DNA from: Sesamum alatum
Taxonomy: Eukaryota; Streptophyta; Magnoliopsida; Lamiales; Pedaliaceae
Direction: 5' to 3'
DNA: 64,000 nt
Assembly (NCBI GenBank): GCA_034509735.1
Contig: JACGWO010000002.1
Coordinates: 29,063,636 to 29,127,635 of the forward strand
The first letter of the stretch is position 1. Every line of letters starts with the position of its first letter. The notes beneath the pieces are model-generated. The model worked only from the letters and a program-made list of their open reading frames with translations, did no database searches and was not told the DNA's origin. Both the position numbers and the translations under genes were made by a program. Shown here in pieces: positions 10,694 through 21,114 of this stretch.

Positions 10694-12090
10694 TGTTAGA
10701 ATAGGTGACCATGTAGCCAATCTTGGTAGGCGAATTGTAACCTATGTCTGAACAATTTCGAAGTTTTTCATAAAACCTTGATGAATAAGAAAGTAAAATT
10801 TCATTTGGTACATACTTTGTCTGTGTTCACTTTATCTGCTTTATAACTGTCCGCTACACAAACAAAGCCCATTGACTGAAATCGCATTTTCGGGGACTGG
10901 GACTACGCTTGGAGGTAGGTCCATGAAATCAGTTCCGCCGAATCAGTCTTAAAATCTCCAAGTCAAGGAATCTCGAAAATGGGTACCGAGATTCCACTTG
11001 AGATTTGCACTAAGCATCTGCTGTCGTGTTTTATCGACGGGTGACGAGGGTCGTCTAAGCAGTGTTAGTGGATCGGCCTGCTGGGGAGCGGCTGACTGAG
11101 GTGACTCGCGGGAACCATCTTACGGAGGACCTTGATTAGGGTCGGCTAGGTTTGACGTGAGTTCCCGGTTCCAACGGTACAGGTCAAATCCTTTGACTTG
11201 AGGAATTGTTGTGTTTACCTTCACATCGAGACTGTATCTTAGGTATGTGAGAGATTGCCAAAATGCACTTGAGTAGTCATAAGCCATATCTATTGCAGCC
11301 ACGGTGTACAACGTGACAGTAATTTTCAAGAAAGGATCTGTCTCCTGTCAAAAGGTGTTGACAGTTGTGTCTCACAATACTCTGTGTCTTGTCCTTATAA
11401 TCTGTGGCCACAGTAACTGAACAGAAGGGAAGGATTCCCTGCGGCGTTTGGTAAAGGACAGACCGACACTTAGGTCCAAAATGGGTACCTACATAATCCG
11501 TGCCCTAGACATTAAGTGGTGAGAGCGTAGACGGAAGGATAGATGTACTGTAGAGCCTAAATGTTCACCCCCACGCATATTCACCTAGTCTCTAGTGCCA
11601 TGGACCATTGCTAGACGGCCACCCATGGTAACGGACGGATTCTAGGAATCCAACCAAGTCTAGCTGAAGGTGAACCTAAAGAATCACACACAATCCGCAC
11701 ACATCACATATTTAATTTGGAATTAAATATTTGGAGAAATGGAACGATTAAATTGGATTTAATTGGGTACTTCTTTTCTTGGAAGAAATTAATTCCTTTT
11801 ATTAGATGAAAGGAATTTATCTAATAAATTAAATTTATTGAAAATTAATTTAATGGGCTTGAAATAAATATTTATATTTGATATATTTATTTATTGCCTT
11901 TAGGATTATTTAAATGAGATTTAAATATTCCATTAAAATAATCAATGGTTGAGATTAAAGAGAGAAATCAATGGCTAAAATTGGTTTGACCAAGAAAGCT
12001 AGTTGTTGACTAGGATTTGACTAGGTCAAATCCTATTCAAGGAGGAGTCTTCAAAGAGTAGGAATTAGAAGAGGAATAGGATTCCTCCTC

Positions 12091-12098
12091 TATAAATA
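12091..12098 (+). promoter_or_regulatory. TATA box, 5' LTR of element B
   Basis: TATAAATA after a pyrimidine-rich CCTCC tract. The equivalent is at 29701-29708 in the 3' LTR, and C and E have one at matching positions. It would place U3 at about 1.4 kb and R plus U5 at about 0.6 kb. Confidence 0.65.
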
Positions 12099-12140
12099 AT
12101 CCTAAGTGTCCTCTTTGGAAGAGATGATGAAAAACTTGAA

Positions 12141-12168
12141 GCACACACACACACACACAACTTCGGCC

Positions 12169-12200
<32 letters not shown>
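12141..12200 (+). repeat. CA and CT microsatellites downstream of the TATA box
   Basis: Nine or so CA units (12141-12159) and a CT run (12170-12200) 50-100 bp after the TATA box, so probably in the 5' end of the transcript. The 3' LTR has shorter runs near 29752-29803. The equivalent GT/GA tracts occur in C (37660-37741) and E (48640-48711, 57080-57148). Confidence 0.8.
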
Positions 12201-12571
12201 GGCCGAGCACTCTCTCCCTCTCTTCCAAGAAACTCTTTCTTGTTCTTTTGTTTTACAATTGAACACTTAGGAGGATTGATCTCGTTAATCAATAACGTTC
12301 GATCGATCCGTACTCTCCAAAACATACACTTGTTCTTTTGCTAGCACGAAGATCAAGATACGTGAGCGGATTGCGTGTACAAATTAGAGGGTCTCCCGTT
12401 TGAGATCTTGAAGCAAAATGGGGAACAACGCGAGTACCAACTCGAAGACGAAAATGACAATCGGTAAGTTTCCGATTTATGTTTTCGTCCCTTTTTCTTT
12501 TAAACCCTATGTCCTTCATGAAACTTTTGTATGCTTTTATTATTAATGAGATACACCGAATGCCCGGGAGA

Positions 12572-12592
12572 TTCAATGGAACACCACTTGAA
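12572..12592 (+). other. LTR-end hairpin, 5' LTR of B
   Basis: Arms TTCAATGG and CACTTGAA around AACAC. Two positions no longer pair, unlike the perfect version in the 3' LTR at 30175-30195. Confidence 0.6.
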
Positions 12593-12707
12593 CGTGTTTA
12601 TTTTTATATCGTTTATCCATGTTTAAATTCTTGAAATTTTAATTATCCCGCGCTTCCGCATTCGCGCTAATCTCGGGCTGATCCACACACCTTTGCTAGG
12701 CTTTGAG

Positions 12708-12719
12708 TGGTATCAGAGC
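12708..12719 (+). other. primer-binding site (tRNA-iMet), element B
   Basis: TGGTATCAGAGC, followed by CCGGTTCGGTGTA, one base after the 5' LTR. Confidence 0.88.
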
Positions 12720-12915
12720 CCGGTTCGGTGTATAGGCCTAGGGTTTTGCGTCCATTTAAAGCATGAAAACGTGTATGGCATGATTTATTCAATTCTTGAA
12801 GTTTTTTATTATCAAGCATGTCGCTTTCTTGCTTTCAATCGTGTATGAATTTTGGTGTTGTTGGTTTCTTGTTTTTCTTGGGAAACGGGGTGCAAAACAA
12901 ATAAAATGGAGGAAA

Positions 12916-13417
12916 ACGGCACAAGCAGCCAGCCAGCGGCTGACCGTGCACGCAGTGCGGTCGGGCGAGGCGTGCGTGCAGGTAGAGGAACCTGCGCGCG
13001 GCAGCCCCCGCCAGGCACGTACAAGCGCGCGGATCCAGCCGACATGCGCGTAGCCGGACGCCAGGCGCAGACGCAATGTCGGGTGCGCGCACACGCTGGC
13101 AAGGAAGCCCGCGTGCATGAGGCAGCGTTGCCAAGGCGCGCACGCAGGCAGACAATGGATTCTGCACGCACGCGCCCGGCAGGCGCGCGCGCTGCGCGCA
13201 GGATGCGCACACAGGCGGCGAGGCAGGATGGCGTGCGCAGGCAGAGGTGCCTGCGCGCGGCAGCCCGCCAGCGTGCGCAGCACAACCGACCAGGCACGCG
13301 CGCGAGCAGGCAGGGGCTTGCGCGCGCGCGCCCGATCAGGCGTGCCCTGCGCCCAGGGACAGCAGGCCATGCCTGCTAGCCTGTGTGCGCCGGCAAAACG
13401 CCGCGACGGCGACGGCC
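12916..13417 (+). other. GC-rich leader block with stem-loops, element B
   Basis: About 500 bp dominated by GCGC, CGCG and GCAGGC phrases inside an AT-rich leader. It contains two matching stem-loops: 12973-13000 (inner arms GCAGGT/ACCTGC, loop AGAGGA) and 13232-13259 (inner arms GCAGGC/GCCTGC, loop AGAGGT). The arm difference is compensatory. Several overlapping frames stay open here on both strands (up to 193 codons) because the composition lacks stop codons. I regard none as a gene. Confidence 0.65.
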
Positions 13418-14423
13418 GGTTGATGTTTACATTTTCTTGTTATTTAATTTTTTGGATAAATTCTAAAAAATTAGTTTTATTTAATTTCGTATCTTTTCTT
13501 AAAGAACATTATTTGGAAGGTTGTCGTAATGGATTTTGAATCCCGGGGTATTACTCATCTTCAAATAATGAGGAAGGATCTTCCTAAACGAGAAAGGTTA
13601 TTGCCAACGTTGTACCATGTTTTTCATATACATAACTTGTTACTTTATCATTGGATGATGTGATTGGATATCATGGATTATATTCATATGTTTATGTGAT
13701 TGGAAATCATGTAATTATGTGCGTTTACTGAGAATGGATGATCACAAGCCATAGACCGCATGTATGGTTTAATTTGTGTTGGGCCTGTGTGCCTCTTTTG
13801 CTTTCTCCTTCTCCTCTTCTAGTTGCGTTGGAATAATAAAGCATTCTATCTCCCTCCTATTGTACTCCACCCGGGTTTTTGTTGGGGTTTCTTTTTACAC
13901 ATGTAATGAGAGTAGTGTAGGAGTGAGGATTTTATTTTATGTATTTTGTGGAGATGAAGGAAGGTCCACATGGAGAGCCTAGAATGGAGGATCCAAGGCG
14001 TTCCATGGAGATTTGAAAGAGAAAAGAGACCAAGGCCCATCAGCATGTTGATTGGGTTGCTATTAAATGTAATTTAGGACCAACCCTAGATTGACCATAG
14101 ATCCACTGCGGGCTCAGTGGGTCGCATAGGATTCTGGCTCGTGATTATCCAACAGGGGCGTGCTAGGCTTTAATTTTGCATGTGGCTTTTATGGTGAATA
14201 AGTAGTTTATTTATCATATTACTGCTATGGGATGCAAACTTTAAATTACGCATTATGGATGAATGTGTATGTGTATGGGATCTCAGTCATTTACAACTCT
14301 CACTTGGTTGGACCAAAGTTCAAAATATTAGACCCTCGATAAATGGACATGAACTCTTGGAGTTCGTCCATGCCTTCCAATCCATGGCATAGTGAGGAAG
14401 CTAATTTAGGTTGATAGCGTGGT

Positions 14424-14517
14424 CTCATGAGTCGTGGCACGACTATCGTGCTTAAAAGAAGCTGCACTATGTCATGAACGAAAAGTAGACTGCTATTACC
14501 TGTCTCACGAGTCGTGG
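14424..14517 (+). other. paired leader quasi-palindromes, element B
   Basis: CTCATGAGTCGTGG at 14424-14437 and CTCACGAGTCGTGG at 14504-14517, the plus-strand form of the pair seen in A, C, D and E. Confidence 0.6.
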
Positions 14518-14896
14518 AGGTAGCAGTGGGTCTATGATTCGATCAATTGGGTCGGGTCTAACGCCCAAGTAATGTGATTCGCTTGGAGTCCTCGGGATCA
14601 CGTGAAAGGGTGAGGCAATTATCTTGGGAATCTCATGGAATGAGAATGGTGTGGTATACCTCCCACAGGATTCTTCCCATGCGAATCGTAAAAGTGGGTA
14701 TGGGGAAAATCGCTATGGATCCCAAGCCCACTAGGAAAGGGTATTTCCCGAAAACAACGTTTGAGAGTATCGTACTTTCGTAATAAATAGTGGGAGCATT
14801 AAATAACTAAAGTCCAAGCGTTTAATTATTTATCAAAACTTCCGTCTTTTAAAATTCTGTTGATCGTAGTTCTGTTCTTTTAAATGTAGATTTAAA

Positions 14897-17070
14897 ATGT
14901 CTAAGAACCCATTATCAACCATACTTGAGACCAACAAGTTTTATGGAACCAATTACATCGACTGGTTGCGCAATCTGAGGATAGTCCTAGATTACGAGAA
15001 CCAAGGCTACATCATGGACGAGCCGTTCCCTAGGACCTCGCCGGAAGGATCCACGCCAGAAGAACATGAGACGTTCGAGACTTGGCATAAGGATAACCGA
15101 AAAGTCTGTAGCATTATACTTGCCTCTATGACGAATGAGATTCAGAAGCAGTATGGAAGACTAGACGATGTCCCTTATGGCTCGCCTGAAGGATTTCTAT
15201 GCAGTCCCGGACCGGCATACTAGGTATGACGCGACGAAAGGCCGTTTTTTTGGAACGACAATGCCAAAGGATCCTCGGTATAAGAGCGTGGGATCAGCAT
15301 GCTTACCTTGGTGGAAAAGCTAGAGGACCTCAAGGTAGGGCTCGATAACGAGATGTACATAGATGTGATCCTTCAGTCTCTCCCACCCTCCTTCAACCAA
15401 TTAATTGTTAACTACAACATGAATACACTTGAGAAGGGTATTCATGAGTTAATCAATATGTTGGTGCAATACGAGGCAACGACCGAAAAGTCTACGCCGT
15501 CGATATTGTTTAGAGATGCTTCAACTTCCAAAATGAAAGGCAAGGGTGTCGGACGTTGGAAAAGGAAGAAGGGAAAGGGAAAAGCCGTCAAAGCAGCTAC
15601 CAACACTAAGAGTGTTCCCATTGCCAAAGTGGGGAAAGGCAAAGGAAAGGGGAAGGTTTACTCAAAGCAATAGTCGATGGTATATGACATATGTATCAAT
15701 TGCCGTGAGAAAGGGCATTGGAAGAGGGATTGCCCTAAACTCCTCTCCATACAAGGTATCTTTGTGATTGAGGTTAATATGGTTACTAACACTGCCTCTT
15801 GGGTATTAGATACCGGCTGTGGAGCTCACATTTGCAATGATTTGCAGGTGCTAAAAAGAAGTAGAAAACTGAGTAGCGAGGATATGGTCCTAAAGCTTGG
15901 GAATGGCAAGGCCATCTCGGCAGAAGCAGTAGGATACGCCGCTCATCTGCTCGGTACGCTTAATAACGACTTCTATATCTTGCAACAAACGAACTTCGTT
16001 CTAAACGCTCAACACAAACGTAAAATAGATAATAACGGGAACTCACAACTGTGGCACGCTAGGCTAGGTCACATTTCTCAAGATAGGATGAAGAAATTGG
16101 CAGACTCAAAGAACCTAGATGTAGGGGACTTGAGTGAGCTACCAACTTGCGAATCCTGTCTCAGAGGGAAAATGACCAAGAGGCCCTTTGTAGGACAAAG
16201 CAGGCTTGCCACAGGTCTATTGGTCTTGGTCCGTACAGATGTATGTGGACCACTAAGGACGCAAGCCTGAGGTGGGTTCTCCTACTTCATAACCTTCACC
16301 GATGATCATTCACGGTATGGTTCTGTATACCTAATGAGGTACAAGTCTAAAGCTCTTGAGAGGTTTAAAGAATTCAAACTTGAAGTTGAGAACCAAACCG
16401 GCTGCAAAATTAAAGTCCTGCGGTCAGACCGAGGCAGAGAGTACCTTAGTACTGAGTTCCTTAATTATCTTAAAGAAAACAGTATAATCTCTGAATGGAC
16501 ACCTCCCGGGACACCACAGTTAAATGGGTTCTCTGAAAGGAGGAATGGAATCCTGTTGGACATGGTTCGATCCATGATGAGTTTTACCAATTTGCCCTTG
16601 TCCTTTTGGGGCTACGCATTGGAGACTGCGGCCAAGTTGTTAAATTTGGCGCCAACCAGCGTATTCACCCAAACGCCATATGAAATATGGCACGGCAAGC
16701 CTACATCCTACAACTACTTGAAAGTGTGGGGTAGCCCTGCATACGTCAAAAAGCTAGTGGGAGACAAGCTAGAATCAAAGTCTAGTTTATGCAGGTTCGT
16801 TGGATACCCCAAGGAAACTGCATGTTATTATTTCTATGACCCCTTGGAACAAAAGGTATTTGTTTCAAAGAACGCAGTGTTCTTGCAACAAGCCTTTCCA
16901 GAGGATCTCCAACTTGATGAACTGATCCTTGAGGAGTCAAGTGATGGAAACCAGTCATCAGTGGAGGCTGCGGATTCCTCACTTAGAGGATTTAGGATAA
17001 ATACCCAGAGGGCTGACCAACCTCGAGAAGTCCAGCATGTTAGGCATGAAGGACGACCTCAGGAAGGGCC
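14897..17070 (+). pseudogene. element B gag-pol, first part
   Basis: Starts at the ATG of MSKNPLS, as in E. The gag frame breaks near 15172, where four bases are missing relative to E, giving a false end at 15223. Gag resumes at 15299 and stops at TAG 15671-15673. The next piece (15677-16270) has the CCHC knuckle CINCREKGHWKRDC, the protease motif DTGCGAH and the pre-integrase HARLGHIS and CESCLRG motifs. An in-frame gap removes the region between the protease and AHLLG. It ends in TGA (16268-16270) where C has CGA. The integrase core continues at 16334 with LRSDRG and SERRNG. Element D interrupts it at 17070, and the open frame then runs on into the D LTR to 17158. Confidence 0.88.
17066..17070. 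repeat. 5-bp TSD of element D, left copy
   Basis: GGGCC, identical to 26558-26562. Confidence 0.9.
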
Positions 17071-19211
17071 TGTTAGAATAGGTGACCAAAAAGCCAATTG
17101 GATTGGAGGTTTTGAGTTCTATTTAGCAATCTTTATTACAGTAATATTGACTCGATGAATATATTAAGTATTCATCCTTGGCAGTATGTGTTTGTTGTGC
17201 TTACTAACTACGTTAAACGACGTTTTAACGTCACAACAAATGCCTACAGACCAATTGGATAACCCATGTAGTTGAGCTGCGCATTGGATGGCAGCTATGA
17301 AACCAACTTCTGAGGGTGTGCCTGGAATGTTCCAAGTTGAGGACCTCGAGACAGGGCACCGAGGGTCCTACAGAGACTTGCACTAAGGATTGCAGTCATT
17401 GGATGAGTGACATGTTTCATCGACGACAGACGTTGGACGTCTATAAATATTAGTGGGTTAGTTGACAAGGGTGTTAGCTGACTGAACTGACTCACGGGAA
17501 TCGTCATATGGAAGCCTTGGAAGCTTGGTCGGTATGACTGAAATTCCCGGCTCCGATAGTACGAGATTAGTTCTCGAACTTGAGGAATCATGGCAGTCAC
17601 ATGCATATGAAGGTTGTATCTAGGGTCTGGCAAGAGATGTCCATATCTAGGATACATTCATCATAAGCTCTATCCAGTGCAGTCGGAATATGTATTGAGG
17701 ACGGTGGATTACAAGATAGGATCCGTCACCTGTCAGAATATGACAGTCGAGTCTCCTATGCGCTCTGAGACAGTTTAAGCTCTTTAAGCTTGTGGCCATA
17801 GCGATTGGTCGAGTAGGGAATGATTTCCTACGTCGATCAATAGAGCAAACGTGTCTCGAGTTGTTGAGCATAGTTGTCTAGTCCAAGATGGCAACCGACA
17901 CCCAATTCCATGCCCTAGACTTAGACCGGGAGACGGATGATGGAAGGACCGTACTCGTATGGAACTCGGGAGCCTAAATGTTCATGCCAACATTCACCTA
18001 GTCTCTAGTGCCATGGACCATTGCTAGACGGCCACCCATGGTGACGGGCGTTTTCCGATATATGGTTAATTGGAAAATAGTTAATTAAATTTGTTTTAAT
18101 TAACCAATTGTGTTGGACACAAGCCCAAGTCTTGCGGAGGGTGAACCTAAAGGGTCACACACGAATCACTATGGAATTGGTACAATTAATTTGGAATTAA
18201 TTCTAGAAGAAGCGAATTAATTTAATTGGATTAAATTAATTGAAGGAGAAAAATAAATGATTGGATCATTTATTGGGAAATCCATTTGATGGATGGTCCA
18301 AGAATTAGTTAATTGGATTAATTAATTTTTGGACTTAGAGGCTTTAAATTAATTGGATTAATTTATCGGGTTTGGAATAATTAATTGATTGCATCAATTA
18401 ATTAGAGCTCGGACTTATGTTTATTTAATTGGATTAAATAAACTTATGGGCTTCAATTGGATTAATTAATGCCCAATGGACTTTTTTTGGACTTAATTTA
18501 ATTATATTAAATAAGTCCAAGACTAGTAGTCCTAGTCTATGGAAAAATTCAATTATAGCATGTGAAGGAAGAATTAAAATCTTCCACATGTGAGGCACAT
18601 GTGACCAGCCTTTATATGATTTGGTGGGTGGTTTTATTTTTTATAATGTTGCATGTTTATGTAGAGAGTGGTGAGTGTATGTAGGTTGCTTTGGAAGTTA
18701 ACCATAGAAGTTGAATTTTGAATTCAACAACTGTACATACACAAAACCATTCACATAACTTGAATGGTTTTGGTTTTGCACGAATTTTTCCATCAAAATA
18801 CTCTCCAAAATTCTCTGAAAAACTCTCCTTTTTGTGTTCATACCTTTTGGAAAGGATTGAGCTAAAAACATTCCATAAGGCACTAAACAATAGTGTGGTG
18901 TGGACAAATTAGAGGAGTTCTATGTTGAATTCTCAAGTGAACGGAAGGAGAAACGGAAAGGAAACAATGCACGTACCGGTTATACGTGTAGTGAATAAAA
19001 AGGTAGGTTTTCTTTACATTTTCATGGATCTTTTTGTTTTCTTCCTTTAGCCACATGTCCAGCATCTTCTCCTTCTTTATTTATGCTATGACAAACACCG
19101 AACGCCCGGGAACGTCAAAGGGAACACCCCTTTGCACCCGTTTTAAATTTATGCTTTAAATTAACATTTTTACGCTTCCGTTGCGTTCCCGGGCCGTACC
19201 TGATTCTTTTA
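17071..19211 (+). repeat. 5' LTR of element D
   Basis: 2141 bp starting TGTTAGAATAGGTGACC. Contains the CCATGG-bounded block (18011-18041), AT-rich tandem phrases of the type TTAATTGGATTAATTAATT (18180-18500) and the LTR-end hairpin (19116-19134). Confidence 0.9.
19116..19134 (+). other. LTR-end hairpin, 5' LTR of D
   Basis: Arms CAAAGGG and CCCTTTG, fully complementary, around AACAC. The copy in the 3' LTR near 26462-26482 is degraded. Confidence 0.65.
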
Positions 19212-19212
19212 G

Positions 19213-19224
19213 TGGTATCAGAGC
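19213..19224 (+). other. primer-binding site (tRNA-iMet), element D
   Basis: TGGTATCAGAGC, followed by CCGGATCGGTG. Confidence 0.87.
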
Positions 19225-19481
19225 CCGGATCGGTGTTGTGGCTATAGGATTTACATGTTATTATGTGTTGAGCATGTAGAACATGTTTAAATTGCTTTTG
19301 GAAAGCATGTTTATGACTTTAATGCATGATAATGTGTAGAAAATATGTGTTAATTTTGCTTTTGAAATTATGAATATCCATGCATTTTTTAGAATTGGAT
19401 TTTCTGTAAATGCATGTTTATGTTTCAGTTTTATAGTAGAAATTTTAAAAAAAAAAAAAAGAGAAAAAGTGAAAAACGGTG

Positions 19482-19570
19482 CCGGCCGCCCGGCAGGGGC
19501 AGCAGGCGCGCGCGCGGCCGGCAGATGTGCGCGCGCGCACGGCCGTCTAGGACAACCGGCCGGCCGACAG
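19482..19570 (+). other. short GC-rich leader block, element D
   Basis: About 90 bp of CCGG and GCGCGC steps, much shorter than in B, C or E. I saw no clear array of stem-loops in it. It sits next to an A14 run at 19447-19460. Confidence 0.55.
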
Positions 19571-20657
19571 CACTGTTTTGTGCCATTTTTTTGCCGTTTT
19601 TTTCGAAAAATTGGATTTTCCTGATTTCTGCTAGTTTTCTGAAATTATTAATTTTGGCATATTTTTAATTTTAGTTAAATTTGATTTTCTAAAATTATTT
19701 TTTATGCCTTAGATTATTTTGGAAATGGTTTCCAAACAAAAAAAAAAATATTTGTACATTGGATGTATTGTTGATATCCATATTTTTAATTGCATTATTA
19801 ATATGTTATTTTCTTTATTTCATTACGTTTATTGTTTGCATTTCATTACGTTTATTGTTTTAGATATTGGATATCTATTTATAAATGCATGGGATGTATT
19901 TATATGCTTGGCATGTTTATATTTGATATAAATGTGTTTTGTTGTTGTTTAGTGATAAACAATAAGGATGATCACTAGCCCTTTTTTGGCCTACGAAAGG
20001 TTTAATTTATTGTTGGGTGAGGCCTGCGTGCCTCTTTGTTTTTTATTCCTTCATTCGTTTTTAGCCTTGGAATAATAAAGCTTGCTTCCTCTCTATTAAT
20101 GTACTCCCCCAACTTCTGATTGGGGTTTCTTTTTTAAGTTGTAATGAGAATAGATTAGGTTGTGAGGATTTATTTTATTAAATGTAAGCTTCCAAGGAGA
20201 TGAAGTTCCGGTGGACGGAGCCCATGGTGGAAGGTCAAGAAGAACAAAGGAGGATTTTACAAGGCCCCATTAGAATGATAATGGGATGTAAAGATTATAA
20301 TAGTGTAGGCTTACCCTAGATTGACCATATATCCACTGCGGGCTCAGTGGATCACTTAGGAACGGGCTTGTGATCATTCTACAGGGACGTGCTAGGCTTC
20401 TTTTGCATGTGTTTAATGTTTTAATGTTTTGATGTATGATGTGTTTGGAATGCATCTATTTACATTAAATGTTTAAAACTTGAGCATGCAAAACACTAAT
20501 AATGATGAGGTCTCGGTCTTAATAAACACTATAACTCTCACTTGGATGGTCCAAGTAAATATTAGGCCCAAAATGGAATTAAATCAAATGGTTTGATTAT
20601 TCCAGGCCTTCCATCTATAACAATGTAGTAAGGAAGCTACTTTTACCCATTCGTGGT

Positions 20658-20751
20658 CTCACGAGTCGTGGCACGTTTGGAATGAAAGAAAGCTGTGCTA
20701 TTGCTATGAACAAAGGAATATGCTCCCGTTTCCCTGTCTCACGAGTCATGG
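20658..20751 (+). other. paired leader quasi-palindromes, element D
   Basis: CTCACGAGTCGTGG at 20658-20671 and CTCACGAGTCATGG (one change) at 20738-20751. Confidence 0.6.
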
Positions 20752-21114
20752 GGGGTGACAGTTGAGATATGATTTGGTTGATGGGTCGGGCCTAACGCTG
20801 AGTAACATGATTCGCTTGGAGTCCTCGGGATGATGTGAAGAAGCAAGGCAAAATATCTTGGGGATCTCATTGGATGAGAATGGTATTGGATACCTCCCAC
20901 AAAGCCTTTTCCATGTGAATCGTAAAAGCGGGCATGGAGAATTGCGTTTGTGGACTCCAAGCCCACTAGGAAATGGTTTCCCAAAAACCCCACTTGAGAG
21001 TGGTGGGTTTTTTTGAAGAAATAGTGGGAGGGGTTAATGACTAAAGACCAAATCTTAACTTGAATTCAATATTATAATAATCTACTAAATTTCTGCTTCA
21101 CATTTTGAATGTAG

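Larger units (their letters stand above)
10694..12706 (+). repeat. 5' LTR of element B
   Basis: 2013 bp, starting TGTTAGAATAGGTGACC. The 3' end is degenerate (CTTTGA where the 3' LTR has CTTTCA), just before the primer-binding site. It includes the CCATGG-bounded block (11598-11628), a TATA box (12091-12098), CA and CT microsatellites (12141-12200) and the LTR-end hairpin (12572-12592). Confidence 0.9.

Noticed and set aside
12789..13539. Open frames of up to 193 codons on both strands
   Set aside because: GC block of the B leader; Arg/Ala/Cys-rich, no start context or homology signs.
16782..16982. Antisense frames across the pol regions (also 40282-40933, 42411-42707, 51284-51905, 52711-52905)
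   Set aside because: Shadows of the real gag-pol frames; they recur only because the underlying coding sequence is conserved.
18180..18500. Repeated TTAATTGGATTAATTAATT-type phrases, considered as a satellite or CRISPR-like array
   Set aside because: Irregular spacing and no unique spacers; it is simple AT-rich degeneration in the LTR of D, repeated at 25435-25760.
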